A DNA stretch of 34,014 nucleotides from Rhodanobacter sp. GTDB lineage: Bacteria > Pseudomonadota > Gammaproteobacteria > Xanthomonadales > Rhodanobacteraceae. The stretch covers positions 1-34,014 of the forward strand of contig DAHUXL010000144.1 in the NCBI GenBank assembly GCA_027307195.1. The letters run 5' to 3'. Shown here in pieces: positions 1-10,331 of this stretch. The translations under genes were made by a program, and so were the position numbers. Position 1 is the first letter of the stretch; each line of letters opens with the position of its first letter. The notes beneath the pieces are model-generated. The model was not told where the DNA came from, did no database searches, and saw only the letters and a list, made by a program, of their open reading frames with translations.

Positions 1-980
1 CGCGCCAGCTTGTGTTCGCCCTGGGCGCCGGGCTCGAAACGGGCAAGCTGATGGGTGATCGCGTGCTCGATGCCGCGGTAGTAGCACAGTTCGAAATGCA
101 GCCCGGGAATGTCTACCGACGCGCCCCAGTAGCGCCCGTACAGCACGTCGTCGCTCTGCACGAACAACGCCATCGCGACGATGGTCCCATGCCTGCGCGC
201 CAGCGCGAGCTGCGCGGTCTGGCCCAGTTCGCCGAGGTGATGGAAGAACGCCGCGGTCAATGCCGCGTGGTTGCCTTTCATGTCGAACGTGGCTTCGTAC
301 AGCGCGTGCACCTGGCGCCATTCGTCATGGCTGAGCGTGTCGCCGCTGCGCCATTCGATGGCCACGCCGCTGGCTTCCACCTGGCTGCGTTCGCGCAGGA
401 TGTTCTTGCGCTTCTTGTGGTTGAGCGTGGCGAGAAAAGCCGGGAAATGGCGGTAACCGTGGTTGTGCCAGTGGAACTGCACATCCGAGCGAGTCAGCCA
501 GTCTGTGTCGAACGCAGCGAGTTCGCTTTCCTGCAGGAAATTCGCATGGACCGAGGACAAGCCCATCCGGTCGGCTTCGCGGCGCATCGCTTCGACCAGC
601 GCCCGCTGCAGCAGTGATGTCTTTTCATCATGGCCGGCGAGCAGGCGCGGGCCGGGTACCGGCGAGTAGGGCACGCCGCAGAGCAGCTTCGGGTAGTACG
701 CGCCGCCGGCGCGTTCCCACGCGCTGGCCCAGCTCCAGTCGAACACGAACTCGCCGTGCGAGTTGCCCTTCAGATACAGCGGCGCGGCGGCGACCAGCCG
801 GCCATCTTCATGCAGGCTCAGATGATGGGCTTGCCAACCCCAGTCGGGGCGGATGCAGCCGCCGTGTTCCAGTGCAGCGAGGAATGCGTGCGACGCGAAC
901 GGGTTCGCGTCAGCGCGCAGCGCGTCCCATGCGTCTGCCGGCAGCTGATCGATCGCCGGGTGGAAGCGTGCCTCGATCAA
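1..980 (-). CDS. FemAB/GNAT-like acyltransferase (COG3146/DUF482 type), C-terminus cut by window edge
   Basis: Translating the minus strand gives an open frame of about 326 codons running off the left edge without a stop. It contains the segment LHFELCYYRGIEHAI followed by FEPGAQGEHKLA, the hallmark of the COG3146/DUF482 family, whose members have a FemAB/GNAT-like acyl-CoA N-acyltransferase fold. An earlier part reads HKKRKNILRERSQVE, also typical. The substrate of this family is not established; databases call it GNAT or 'peptidoglycan biosynthesis' protein. No ATG lies at the expected N-terminus. A TTG at 980 begins (M)IEARFHPAIDQLP, which matches where the family usually starts; an in-frame ATG at 1061 inside trxB is the alternative. 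It lies just downstream of trxB on the same strand and may be co-transcribed. The family call is firm, the start is not. Confidence 0.8.
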   Translation of the reverse strand, partial: MIEARFHPAIDQLPADAWDALRADANPFASHAFLAALEHGGCIRPDWGWQAHHLSLHEDGRLVAAAPLYLKGNSHGEFVFDWSWASAWERAGGAYYPKLLCGVPYSPVPGPRLLAGHDEKTSLLQRALVEAMRREADRMGLSSVHANFLQESELAAFDTDWLTRSDVQFHWHNHGYRHFPAFLATLNHKKRKNILRERSQVEASGVAIEWRSGDTLSHDEWRQVHALYEATFDMKGNHAALTAAFFHHLGELGQTAQLALARRHGTIVAMALFVQSDDVLYGRYWGASVDIPGLHFELCYYRGIEHAITHQLARFEPGAQGEHKLA

Positions 981-1020
981 GGCACGCTTGAGCTTGCAGT
1001 CGCACTGCCGCGCAGGTTCA

Positions 1021-2022
<1,002 letters not shown>

Positions 2023-2202
2023 TTATTCGCTGCAGCTGCCCCGACGGTTTCATTGTCATGGAGGCGACTTGCGAAGATGGCCCACGAATCCGCAAGGATG
2101 GGGAATACACCCGGCCGATTCAAGGTATGCGACAGATTCAACGACCCCACCGCGGCGTCAATGCGATGGATTTACAACGTGCTCCCACAGGATTCTCTCT
2201 CC

Positions 2203-3267
2203 ATGCGTATCGGTATCCCCTCCGAAACCAAGACCCTTGAAGGTCGTGTTGCCCTCGTTCCCGCCGCTGCCGCCGATCTGGTGCGCCGTGGCCATGAAGT
2301 GTTCCTGCAGGCTGGTGCTGGCCTGAAGAGCGGCTTCGCCGACGAGGTCTACGTCAAGCAGGGCATCAAGATCGTGCCCGACGCCGCCGCGCTGTACGAG
2401 GCGGGCGAACTGATCGTCAAGGTGAAGGAACCGGTTGCCGGCGACCTGGCGCTGCTGAAGAAGCATCACCTGCTGTTCTGCTACCTGCATCTGGCCGCCG
2501 AGCCGGCGCTGACCCGGAGCCTGCTCGACATCGGCCTGACCGGCATCGCGTTCGAGTCGGTGGAAGAGAATGGCGCGTTGCCGCTGCTGTTGCCGATGTC
2601 GGTGATCGCCGGTCGCATCGCCACCCAGATCGGCACCACCCTGCTGCATCGCCCGCAGGGCGGCAAGGGCAAGCTGCTGGGCGGCATGGCCTCGACTCCG
2701 CGTGGCAAGGTCGTCGTGCTGGGCGCCGGCGCTGCCGGTGGCAACGCTGCTGCGCTGGCCGCCGCTGCGGGTGCCAACGTGGTGGTGTTCGACAAGCGTC
2801 AGGATCGCCTCGCCGAGATGATGGCGATGGGCCCGAACGTCACCGCGCTGTACGCCTATGAATCCTCGGTCGCCGAGGAAGTGCGTGACGCCGACATCGT
2901 GGTCGGTGCGGTACTGATCCCCAGCGCCAAGGCGCCGCGTGTGGTCACCGAAGCGATGGTCAAGACGATGGAGCCGGGCTCGGTGCTGGTCGACATCTCG
3001 ATCGACCAGGGCGGCTGCTTCGAGACCTCGAAACCGACCACCTGGAAGGAGCCGACCTACGACGTGCACGGCGTGACCCACTTCTGCGTGACCAACATGC
3101 CGGGCGCCGTGCCGCAGACTTCGTCGGTGGCGATTTCCGCCGCGATCCTGCCGTACGTGCAGCGTCTGGCGGCCGGCAACGAATGGCGGGAATTCGCCCC
3201 GCTCGCCGGCGGCATCAACGTCGACGGCGGCAAGCTGGTACATCCGGCATTGCAAGGTATGCTCTGA
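2203..3267 (+). CDS. ald: Alanine dehydrogenase (NAD+)
   Basis: Catalyses reversible oxidative deamination of L-alanine to pyruvate and ammonia with NAD+, in the cytoplasm. The 354-residue product starts [18 protein letters not shown] and keeps the family's key residues: Arg15, Lys75 in KVKEP, His96 in LHLAAEP, and Asp268 in DISIDQGG, which corresponds to Asp270 of characterised Ald enzymes. The Rossmann nucleotide site is GAGAAGG (174-180). It is about 17 residues shorter at the C-terminus than the roughly 371-residue mycobacterial enzyme. The frame stays open upstream to 2053, but that extension resembles no Ald N-terminus, so I use the ATG at 2203, with a weak AGGA 10 bases before it. It is divergent from trxB and 44 bp ahead of ftsK. 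Confidence 0.95.
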   Translation: MRIGIPSETKTLEGRVALVPAAAADLVRRGHEVFLQAGAGLKSGFADEVYVKQGIKIVPDAAALYEAGELIVKVKEPVAGDLALLKKHHLLFCYLHLAAEPALTRSLLDIGLTGIAFESVEENGALPLLLPMSVIAGRIATQIGTTLLHRPQGGKGKLLGGMASTPRGKVVVLGAGAAGGNAAALAAAAGANVVVFDKRQDRLAEMMAMGPNVTALYAYESSVAEEVRDADIVVGAVLIPSAKAPRVVTEAMVKTMEPGSVLVDISIDQGGCFETSKPTTWKEPTYDVHGVTHFCVTNMPGAVPQTSSVAISAAILPYVQRLAAGNEWREFAPLAGGINVDGGKLVHPALQGML

Positions 3268-3311
3268 CCCTGTCCGGAACGATCCGGTCCAAAAAAGGGA
3301 AGCCCTCCAAG

Positions 3312-5636
3312 GTGGCGCGAAGCGCGAACGTCAAACCACAACCGAAGGAAGGCCTCAGCGAGGAGCTGAAGCGCCGGCTGCGTGAAGCCGGCGCTTTGCT
3401 GCTGATGCCGCTTGCGCTGTACCTGCTGATCTGCCTGCTGACCTACGACGCGCGCGATCCCAGCTGGACCAATGCCAACCAGATCAATCTGGTGCAGAAT
3501 TTCGGTGGCACCTTCGGCGCGCACATCGCCGATCTGCTGCGCTGGATTTTCGGCTACGTGGCGTATTGCTTTCCGCTGCTGCTGCTGGTGTTGGGCGTGC
3601 AGGTGCTGCGTCAGCGCGGCGAGCGCTCGGCGCACGCGTGGGAGCCCTCGCTGCGGCTGATCGGCTTCGTGTTTTTCTTTGTCACCGGGCCTGCGCTGCT
3701 GTATCTCAATTTCGGGGATAACCCCGTACCTCCGCAAGGCGCCGGAGGCATCATCGGCCTGTGGGTCGGACGTCCGCTTTCGCAAGCCCTCGACAAGGGT
3801 GCGCCGCTGCTCCTGCTGGCCCTTTTCCTGGTGGCGGTGACCCTGGCGACGGGGCTGTCCTGGTTCAAGGTGATGGACTGGACCGGGCAGGCCGTGTTGC
3901 AGCTGGTCGAGTGGCTCAAGGGCAAGCTGCGCGAGGCGCCGCAGGCGATGGCTGCGCGGCAGGCGCGCAACGAGCGCGAAGTGGTCAAGAAAGCCGACGC
4001 GGTGAAACAGGCCAAGCGCGAGCCGGTACGTATCGAGGCCGCGCCCGCGCCGGTGACCAAGAGCGAGCGGGCCAAGCTGGAAACGCAGATTCCGCTGTTC
4101 GTCGGCGCCGCCACGCCGGGCGAACTGCCGCCGTTGTCGCTGCTGGACGAGGCGCCGCCGCAGGGGCCGGGCTATTCCGAGGAAACTCTCGAAGTGCTCT
4201 CGCGCCAGGTCGAGTTCAAGCTGAAGGATTTCAAGATCGATGCCAAGGTGGTCGGTGCCTATCCGGGCCCGGTGATCACCCGCTTCGAGATGGAGCCGGC
4301 GCCCGGCATCCGCGGTTCGCAGGTGTCGAGCCTGGACAAGGACATCGCGCGCGGCCTGTCGGTGGTCAGCGTGCGCGTGGTCGACGTGATTCCCGGCAAG
4401 AACGTGATCGGCCTGGAGATCCCGAATACCCACAAGCAGATCGTCTATCTGTCGGAGATCCTGCGCTCGGACAAGTACGACCAGCTGAAGTCGCCATTGG
4501 CACTGGCGCTGGGCAAGGACATCGGCGGCAAGCCGGTGGTGGTCGATCTGGCCAAGATGCCGCATCTGCTGGTCGCCGGCACCACCGGTTCAGGCAAATC
4601 CGTCGCGGTCAACGCGATGGTGCTGAGCCTGCTGTACAAGGCCAGCGCGAAAGACGTGCGGATGATCATGATCGACCCGAAGATGCTGGAGCTCTCGGTC
4701 TACGAGGGCATCCCGCACCTGCTGGCGCCGGTGGTCACCGACATGAAGGAGGCCGCCAACGCCTTGCGCTGGTGCGTGGCCGAGATGGAGCGCCGCTACA
4801 AGCTGATGGCCGCGGTCGGCGTGCGCAACCTGGGCGGCTTCAACAAGAAAGTGAAGGACGCCGAGAACGCCGGCCAGCCGCTGTTGGATCCGCTGTTCCG
4901 GCCGAATCCCGAGATGCCGAATCTGGCGGCAGAGCCGCTGGAACCGCTGCCTTACATCGTGATCATCATCGACGAGTTCGCCGACATGATGATGATCGTC
5001 GGCAAGAAGGTCGAAGAGCTGATCGCCCGGCTGGCGCAGAAGGCGCGCGCCGCCGGCGTGCACCTGATCCTGGCCACGCAGCGCCCGTCGGTGGACGTGA
5101 TCACCGGCCTGATCAAGGCGAACATCCCGACCCGCATCGCGTTCCAGGTGTCCAGCAAGATCGACTCGCGCACGATTCTCGATCAGTCCGGCGCCGAGGC
5201 GCTGCTCGGTCATGGCGACATGCTTTATCTGCCGCCCGGTACCGCTACGCCCGAGCGCGTGCACGGCGCCTTCGTCGACGATCACGAGGTGCATCACGTG
5301 GTCGCCTGGCTGAAGTCGCAGGGCGCGCCGCAATACATCGAGGGCGTGCTGGAGGAAGTACAGGCCACCAGCGACGGCAAGTACATCAACGATTCCGGCC
5401 TGCCGCAGGATGGCGAGGAAGGTGGCGGCGATGCCGACACGCTGTCGTACGACAAGGCTGTGGCGGTGGTCACGCAGACCCGGCGCGCCTCGATCTCCGG
5501 CGTGCAGCGCCACCTGCGCATCGGCTACAACCGCGCCGCGCGGCTGGTCGAGCAGATGGAGCAGGACGGCGTGGTCAGCGCTCCGCAGCACAACGGCAAC
5601 CGTGAAGTGCTGGCGCCGCCACCGCCAAAGAACTGA
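3312..5636 (+). CDS. ftsK: DNA translocase FtsK
   Basis: Septum-anchored ATPase that pumps chromosomal DNA and activates XerCD recombination at dif during division. The 774-residue product has four to five N-terminal membrane segments (about residues 20-200), a charged linker, then the RecA-like motor. Walker A is GTTGSGKS at 423-430 and Walker B is IIIDEFAD with D554-E555. A C-terminal winged-helix gamma domain, which reads polar KOPS sites, spans about 712-770 ([20 protein letters not shown]). The linker is short compared with the 1,329-residue E. coli protein, as is usual in Xanthomonadales. The GTG at 3312, preceded by GGGAAG, begins just ahead of the first membrane segment; the longer frame from 3183 would overlap ald and starts with arginine-rich non-homologous sequence. 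Confidence 0.95.
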   Translation: MARSANVKPQPKEGLSEELKRRLREAGALLLMPLALYLLICLLTYDARDPSWTNANQINLVQNFGGTFGAHIADLLRWIFGYVAYCFPLLLLVLGVQVLRQRGERSAHAWEPSLRLIGFVFFFVTGPALLYLNFGDNPVPPQGAGGIIGLWVGRPLSQALDKGAPLLLLALFLVAVTLATGLSWFKVMDWTGQAVLQLVEWLKGKLREAPQAMAARQARNEREVVKKADAVKQAKREPVRIEAAPAPVTKSERAKLETQIPLFVGAATPGELPPLSLLDEAPPQGPGYSEETLEVLSRQVEFKLKDFKIDAKVVGAYPGPVITRFEMEPAPGIRGSQVSSLDKDIARGLSVVSVRVVDVIPGKNVIGLEIPNTHKQIVYLSEILRSDKYDQLKSPLALALGKDIGGKPVVVDLAKMPHLLVAGTTGSGKSVAVNAMVLSLLYKASAKDVRMIMIDPKMLELSVYEGIPHLLAPVVTDMKEAANALRWCVAEMERRYKLMAAVGVRNLGGFNKKVKDAENAGQPLLDPLFRPNPEMPNLAAEPLEPLPYIVIIIDEFADMMMIVGKKVEELIARLAQKARAAGVHLILATQRPSVDVITGLIKANIPTRIAFQVSSKIDSRTILDQSGAEALLGHGDMLYLPPGTATPERVHGAFVDDHEVHHVVAWLKSQGAPQYIEGVLEEVQATSDGKYINDSGLPQDGEEGGGDADTLSYDKAVAVVTQTRRASISGVQRHLRIGYNRAARLVEQMEQDGVVSAPQHNGNREVLAPPPPKN

Positions 5637-5705
5637 CGGCTGGGGTCCATTAAGCGATCGCTGCGCACACTGCCAGCCTTCGCCACCATGTTCCAAGGGA
5701 ATCCG

Positions 5706-6371
5706 ATGAAACGCTTCATGCTTGCCCTGTCCGTCGTCGTGTTGACGTTGTCGCTGAGCGCGCTGGCGCACGCTGCCACCGGTCCGGCGCGCACGCGGCT
5801 GGACACGTTCGCCACTGGCCTGCATTCGCTGACCGGGCAGTTCACCCAGTCGCTGACCGACATCAACGGCCACAGCACCAAGTCCAGCTCCGGCACGCTG
5901 GCGCTGGAAGCGCCGCGCCAGTTCCGCTGGGACACGCTGGCGCCGTACAAGCAGACCATCGTGGCCGACGGCAGCCGCGTATGGATGTACGACCCGGAGC
6001 TGGAGCAGGTCACCGTGCGCATCCAGAGCACCGAAGAAGCGCACAGCCCGCTCACCGTGCTGACCGACGTCAAGCAGCTGGACCGGAACTTCAAGGTCGC
6101 CGAACAGGGCGAGCACGATGGCTTGGCTTGGCTGCGGCTCACCTCCACCGCGAAGGACCCGCAGTTCGACTACGCCGACCTCGGCTTCGACGCGAACGGC
6201 CTGGCGCGGATGACGTTCCGCGACCAGCTCGGCTCGACCACCGACATCCGTTTCTCCGGTTGGCAGCGCAATGCGTCGATTCCGCCGTCTGCCTTCAACT
6301 TCGTGCCACCGAAGGGCGCCGACGTGATCGGCGACGTGCCGGTGATCAGCACCCAGCCGCTGAAGGACTGA
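5706..6371 (+). CDS. lolA: Outer-membrane lipoprotein carrier protein LolA
   Basis: Periplasmic chaperone that accepts mature lipoproteins from the LolCDE transporter and hands them to LolB at the outer membrane. The 221-residue product begins with a clear signal peptide, MKRFMLALSVVVLTLSLSA, with likely cleavage after AHA at residues 21-23. The mature part has LolA hallmarks: LTGQFTQSLTD, SSGTLALEAPRQFRWDTLAPY, and a Tyr-Asp-Pro-Glu-Leu-Glu-Gln-Val segment after VWMYD. The ATG at 5706 has an AAGGGA Shine-Dalgarno seven bases upstream; an in-frame ATG at 5688 lacks one. It lies 69 bp behind ftsK, the usual order in Xanthomonadales. Confidence 0.95.
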   Translation: MKRFMLALSVVVLTLSLSALAHAATGPARTRLDTFATGLHSLTGQFTQSLTDINGHSTKSSSGTLALEAPRQFRWDTLAPYKQTIVADGSRVWMYDPELEQVTVRIQSTEEAHSPLTVLTDVKQLDRNFKVAEQGEHDGLAWLRLTSTAKDPQFDYADLGFDANGLARMTFRDQLGSTTDIRFSGWQRNASIPPSAFNFVPPKGADVIGDVPVISTQPLKD

Positions 6372-6378
6372 TCCCGCG

Positions 6379-7071
6379 ATGCCGGTGCTGCGCCAGTTGC
6401 CACGCTGGGCCTGGATCGGCGGCGGCGTGCTCGCGTTCATCGCCGGCATGGTCAACGCTGCCGGCTACATGGGCTTCCGGCACCAGTCGATCACGAACCT
6501 GACCGGTTCCAGCAGCCTGCTCGGCGTGGCACTGGGTACCGGCGACAGCGGCGAGGCATGGCACTGGGCGTTGTCGATCGGTGCTTTCGTGATCGGTGCC
6601 GTCCTCAGCGGATTGATTGTGCAGCAGCGCACGCTGAAGCTTGGCCGCCATTACGGGGTGGCACTCGTGCTGGAGTCGCTGCTGCTGTTCGCCGCGGTGC
6701 CGTTGCTGGATGCCGGCAGCTCGATCGGCCTGTACCTGGCGGCGATGGGTGCCGGGCTGCAGAACGGCATGGCCAGTACCTACAGCGGCATGGTGTTCCG
6801 GACCACGCATGTATCGGGCATGTTCACCGACCTGGGCATCTATATCGGCCAGCGGCTGCGCGGATTGGAGGTGGACACGCTGCGCATCCGCGTCTGTGTG
6901 CTGGTGGTGGTGACCTTCACTCTCGGCAGTGCGGCCGGCGCGTTGCTGTTCCGTGTGCTGCAGGAACGCACGCTGTTGATTCCGGCCGCGCTCACCGGTT
7001 TGTGCGGTGTGACCTACGGCATGTATTGCCACTACACGATGAAGTCGGTCGCAGGTATCGGTACAGACTGA
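6379..7071 (+). CDS. YoaK family (DUF1275) membrane protein
   Basis: A 230-residue polytopic inner-membrane protein with about six hydrophobic segments. It matches the YoaK/DUF1275 family by FIAGMVNAAGYMGFRH near the N-terminus, the following SITNLTGSSSLLG, and GLQNGMASTYSGMVFRTTHV in the middle. The biochemical function of this family is not established. It begins seven bases after the lolA stop and probably shares its transcript. Its end lies 12 bases from the end of the convergent cyclase gene, and I see no terminator hairpin in that gap. Confidence 0.88.
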   Translation: MPVLRQLPRWAWIGGGVLAFIAGMVNAAGYMGFRHQSITNLTGSSSLLGVALGTGDSGEAWHWALSIGAFVIGAVLSGLIVQQRTLKLGRHYGVALVLESLLLFAAVPLLDAGSSIGLYLAAMGAGLQNGMASTYSGMVFRTTHVSGMFTDLGIYIGQRLRGLEVDTLRIRVCVLVVVTFTLGSAAGALLFRVLQERTLLIPAALTGLCGVTYGMYCHYTMKSVAGIGTD

Positions 7072-7083
7072 CAGCGGCGCGCT

Positions 7084-10000
7084 TCAGCTCGCGGTGGCGC
7101 AGCGATTGCGGCCGTTGTTCTTGGCCTCGTACAGCGCCTTGTCGGCACGCGACAGCCATTGTTCGATGGACTCGCCCGTATGCAGCGCGGCGATGCCGAT
7201 GCTGACAGTCACCGGGATCGAGCGCCCATCGTGGGCTACCGAGGTGCTGGCCAGTGCCGCGCAGATGCGCCCGGTGATTTCCTGCGCATGCTCCAAGCTG
7301 GTGTCGGGCAGGCACAGCACGAACTCCTCACCGCCATAGCGGCCGACCAGATCGCCTTGCCGGCAGTGCTGCTTGATCACCTCGATCGCGCCGCGGATCA
7401 CCGCATCGCCTGCCAGGTGGCCATGGGTGTCGTTGATCTGCTTGAACCGATCGAGGTCGAACAACGCGATGCAGACCGAGCGCCCCTGCGCCTGTTCGCG
7501 CACGCCGCCGGCCAGTTCCAGAAAACGGCGCCGGTTGTAGACGCCGGTCAATCCATCGGTGCTGGCCAGCTCATCGAGGCGCTGGTTGGCGGCGAGCAGG
7601 TCGCGCGTGTGCTCGTCGATCTGCTGTTGCAACTGGGTGGCCTGCCGGCGGAGATAGAGCGTACGCAGATGTACCAGCACGACCACCAGTGCGATCAGCA
7701 ACAGGACGGCGATCAGCCGGCTGATCGTGGTCTCATACCAGCGTGGTTTGACCGTGATGGCGACACGGGTTTCGACGGTGTGGGGCTGCATGCCGTGGGT
7801 CGCCGCACGCAGGTGCAGCTGGTAGTCGCCGTGGGGCAGGTTGGTGTAGATCGCGCTGGGCAGGCTGCCCCTGGGGATCCTGGTCCAGTCGTCGTCGAGG
7901 CCTTCCATGCGGTAGCTGTAGGACGTTTCCAGCGGCGTCTGGTAGTCGAGCAGGGCGAAGTCCAGCCGCAGGTTGCGGCTGCGAGAGTCCAGCTGGATGG
8001 CCCGGCCGTCGCGGGGAAGCTGCCCGAACGGCAGCTCGTGGCCGTTGACGATGGCATGGGTGATCGTCAGCGGCGCGGCTGCGGCTGCCGGCGCCCGCCA
8101 GTGCGGCCGGATCACGGTCAAGCCGCCGAGACCGCCGAACAGCAACTCGCCACCGGGGGCGCGGGCTGCGCCCAGGTAGACGTAACTGGTGATGTGCAGA
8201 CCATCGCGCGGACCAAGGTTGTGCACCGTCTGCGTGCCGTTGTCGATCATCGACACGCCGTTGGAGGTGCTGACCCACAGGTTGCCCTGATCGTCGTCCA
8301 GCATGCCGCTGATCTTGTCGTTGGCCAGTCCCTGCGCGATGCCGATGGTGCGGAAGCGATAGGGACCGCCGGGCGAATAGTGGTCGATCACGCCCAGCCC
8401 GCCGAAGGTGCTGACCCATAATCGCTGGCGCGAGTCCAGCGTGATCGAGCTGATGTAGTTCTGCGGCAGGCTGGAAGGATCGTCGCCACGATGGGTCAGG
8501 TTCTTGAAGCCGTCACGGGCCAGCGTGTTGCCGGCAATGCTGATGCCGTGGGTGGTGCCGTACCACCAGCTGTCGCCCACGCGAGCGATTTCGCGCACCG
8601 TGTCGCTGCCGAGGCTGTTCGGATCATTCGCAGCGTGCCCGACATGATCGAGTGCCCCGCCAGCCGTGTCGTAGCGATACAGGCCGTCATAGGTGCCGAT
8701 GAGAATGCGCGAGCCATCCCGTTGCAGGCTCAGAACCGGCTTGTTCTCCAGTGCGGGCAGTATCGAAGGCTGGATCGCCAGCGTATCCGGATTGATCCGG
8801 GCCAGGCCCTGGGTGCCGACCAGGATCGAACCATCAGCCGTTTCGACGAAGGTCTGCACGTCGCGGTGAAGCTGGTTGCCGCTCAGCTGCAGGTGGCTCA
8901 TGCGGCCGGCCGCGAGGTCGATCATGTCGATCCGGCCCGAGCCCAGGCCGAGCCAGATGCGGTGGCGCGTATCGACGTAGATCCCGCGCACGCTGGTGTC
9001 GCTCAGCGCGTTCTGTTCCAGCGGCGAGGGCAGCAGCGAGAAAGCCATGCGCGCATTGGGATTGGTGTGTGCGAGGCCGAGGTCGGTCGCGACCCAGATG
9101 TTGCCCGAACGATCCTGCAGCAGGCTGCGCACCGAGTCGCCCGGCAACGAAGAGGCGATCGCGGCATCGTGCTTGATCTGGCGCAGTTGGCTGTCGCCCA
9201 CGGTATACGCGAGCACGCCGCTGCCGTCGGTGGCGAGCCACACCGTGTTCGGCGTGACCTCCAGAAGATCGCGCACGGTGGACTGCTGGACACCGTTCCG
9301 AAAGCCGCTGAAGCCCGGCACCGGATGCCATTGGCCATCGGTATCGCGATAGGCCGCACCGGCTTGCCCGCTGCCCACCCACAGCCGGCCGGCACGATCC
9401 TCGTGGAGGGCCCAGATCTGGTTGCCCAGCACGCTGGCCACGATGCCGGCTGGATACTCGGGCCGTTCGAACGTCGTTGTGCCGGCACGGCGGACGAACA
9501 GCCCATTGTTGTTGCCCAGCCACAGATTGCCGGCGCGATCCTGCATCACGCTGAAATTGCGCGGTGCGGCGCCTGCGCCGATTTGCAGCCGGGTAATCGC
9601 GTTGGTGCGCAGATCGAGGTGATCCAGTCCCGCATCGGTGGCGATCCAGACACCGCCGGCATGATCATCGGCGAGGTCGTAGATCTTGCTGTCCGAAGTG
9701 CCGTTCGCGCCGATCGGATAGCTGCGGAAACGATTGGTGGCCGGATCGAGACGTACCAGCCCGCCAGCGTTGGTGCCGATCAGCAGGCCGCCGTCGGGCA
9801 GCGCGAGCAGGCTCCGCACATAGGCATCGGGCAGCCCCGCGTTGCTATCGCTGCGGGTGTCGAACACCTGCGTGCGATAGCCGTCATAGCGGGCCAGGCC
9901 CACCATCGTGCCGACCCAGATCAGGCCGCGCTGATCCTGCGCGATCGAGGTGATGATCGACTGTGGCAGCCCTTCGACGGTGCCGGCCTGATCGAACCAG

Positions 10001-10122
10001 GGTGCGTTGAACGGCGCCCATGGATCGCTGCCTGCGCTGACCGAACCACACAGGAAAAACAGCAGAAGCAGCCCGACGAGGCTCGGGGCATGACGATGGA
10101 TTCGGTGAGGTAATCCGCTCAT
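7084..10122 (-). CDS. Periplasmic beta-propeller sensor with Y_Y_Y and GGDEF domains (diguanylate cyclase)
   Basis: A 1012-residue single-pass membrane sensor predicted to make cyclic di-GMP. It begins with a signal peptide or anchor (SLVGLLLLFFLCGSVSAG). Two-component-regulator propeller repeats follow (about 40-690), with recurring motifs such as DQRGLIWVGTMVGLARYDG, DRAGNLWLGNNNGLF and DDQGNLWVSTSNGVSMID. A Y_Y_Y domain (about 700-785, SYSYRMEGLDDDWTRI) precedes a transmembrane helix near 795-820, a short coiled coil, and a GGDEF domain. The active-site motif is GGEEF at 930-934, so catalysis should be intact. The product-inhibition I-site RQGD sits at 921-924. It resembles the hybrid sensor family with GGDEF replacing the histidine kinase. 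The ligand is unknown; such propellers often respond to extracellular polysaccharide. The gene is monocistronic and convergent with the yoaK-like gene. Confidence 0.93.
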   Translation of the reverse strand: MSGLPHRIHRHAPSLVGLLLLFFLCGSVSAGSDPWAPFNAPWFDQAGTVEGLPQSIITSIAQDQRGLIWVGTMVGLARYDGYRTQVFDTRSDSNAGLPDAYVRSLLALPDGGLLIGTNAGGLVRLDPATNRFRSYPIGANGTSDSKIYDLADDHAGGVWIATDAGLDHLDLRTNAITRLQIGAGAAPRNFSVMQDRAGNLWLGNNNGLFVRRAGTTTFERPEYPAGIVASVLGNQIWALHEDRAGRLWVGSGQAGAAYRDTDGQWHPVPGFSGFRNGVQQSTVRDLLEVTPNTVWLATDGSGVLAYTVGDSQLRQIKHDAAIASSLPGDSVRSLLQDRSGNIWVATDLGLAHTNPNARMAFSLLPSPLEQNALSDTSVRGIYVDTRHRIWLGLGSGRIDMIDLAAGRMSHLQLSGNQLHRDVQTFVETADGSILVGTQGLARINPDTLAIQPSILPALENKPVLSLQRDGSRILIGTYDGLYRYDTAGGALDHVGHAANDPNSLGSDTVREIARVGDSWWYGTTHGISIAGNTLARDGFKNLTHRGDDPSSLPQNYISSITLDSRQRLWVSTFGGLGVIDHYSPGGPYRFRTIGIAQGLANDKISGMLDDDQGNLWVSTSNGVSMIDNGTQTVHNLGPRDGLHITSYVYLGAARAPGGELLFGGLGGLTVIRPHWRAPAAAAAPLTITHAIVNGHELPFGQLPRDGRAIQLDSRSRNLRLDFALLDYQTPLETSYSYRMEGLDDDWTRIPRGSLPSAIYTNLPHGDYQLHLRAATHGMQPHTVETRVAITVKPRWYETTISRLIAVLLLIALVVVLVHLRTLYLRRQATQLQQQIDEHTRDLLAANQRLDELASTDGLTGVYNRRRFLELAGGVREQAQGRSVCIALFDLDRFKQINDTHGHLAGDAVIRGAIEVIKQHCRQGDLVGRYGGEEFVLCLPDTSLEHAQEITGRICAALASTSVAHDGRSIPVTVSIGIAALHTGESIEQWLSRADKALYEAKNNGRNRCATAS

Positions 10123-10151
10123 GCGCTGCCTGACATGCAGTATCGCCGTGC

Positions 10152-10190
10152 GCAGGTACGACCTGCCACGACTGTCCTTCCTCTGGAAGG
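10152..10190. promoter_or_regulatory. Two 15-bp perfect inverted repeats between the cyclase gene and rarA
   Basis: GCAGGT-acg-ACCTGC (10152-10166) and CCTTCC-tct-GGAAGG (10176-10190) are both perfect six-base arms around three bases, with centres 24 bp apart. They lie 30-68 bp upstream of the cyclase start codon and 140-180 bp upstream of rarA. They could be operators for dimeric regulators or small mRNA hairpins. The two arms differ in sequence, so they are not copies of one site. Confidence 0.35.
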
Positions 10191-10331
10191 AATCGGCGTC
10201 CTCACCTTCACTTGCTTCTGCCCCCCGGCGGTGCGCTGCGGATCAAGGCCGCAAAACGAAAGGGCATCATAGCGGCAATCTGCCCCGTCCTGATGACCGG
10301 CAGCCCGCTGGGCATGCCGTATCATGCCGGC

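Noticed and set aside
2053-2202. 50-residue N-terminal extension of alanine dehydrogenase
   Set aside because: The extra residues do not resemble Ald, which starts MRIGIPSE in the family.
3267-3311. GATCCGG-type small hairpin between ald and ftsK as a terminator
   Set aside because: The stem (CCGGA-acga-TCCGG) is short, and no T-run follows; it would sit inside the likely ftsK leader.
4590-6455. 621-codon minus-strand frame opposite ftsK and lolA
   Set aside because: Antisense shadow in GC-rich DNA; arginine-, histidine- and glutamine-rich product without domains, opposite two well-supported genes.
10119-10325. 68-codon minus-strand frame in the cyclase-rarA gap
   Set aside because: It covers promoter-like DNA with two inverted repeats and has no Shine-Dalgarno or recognisable sequence.
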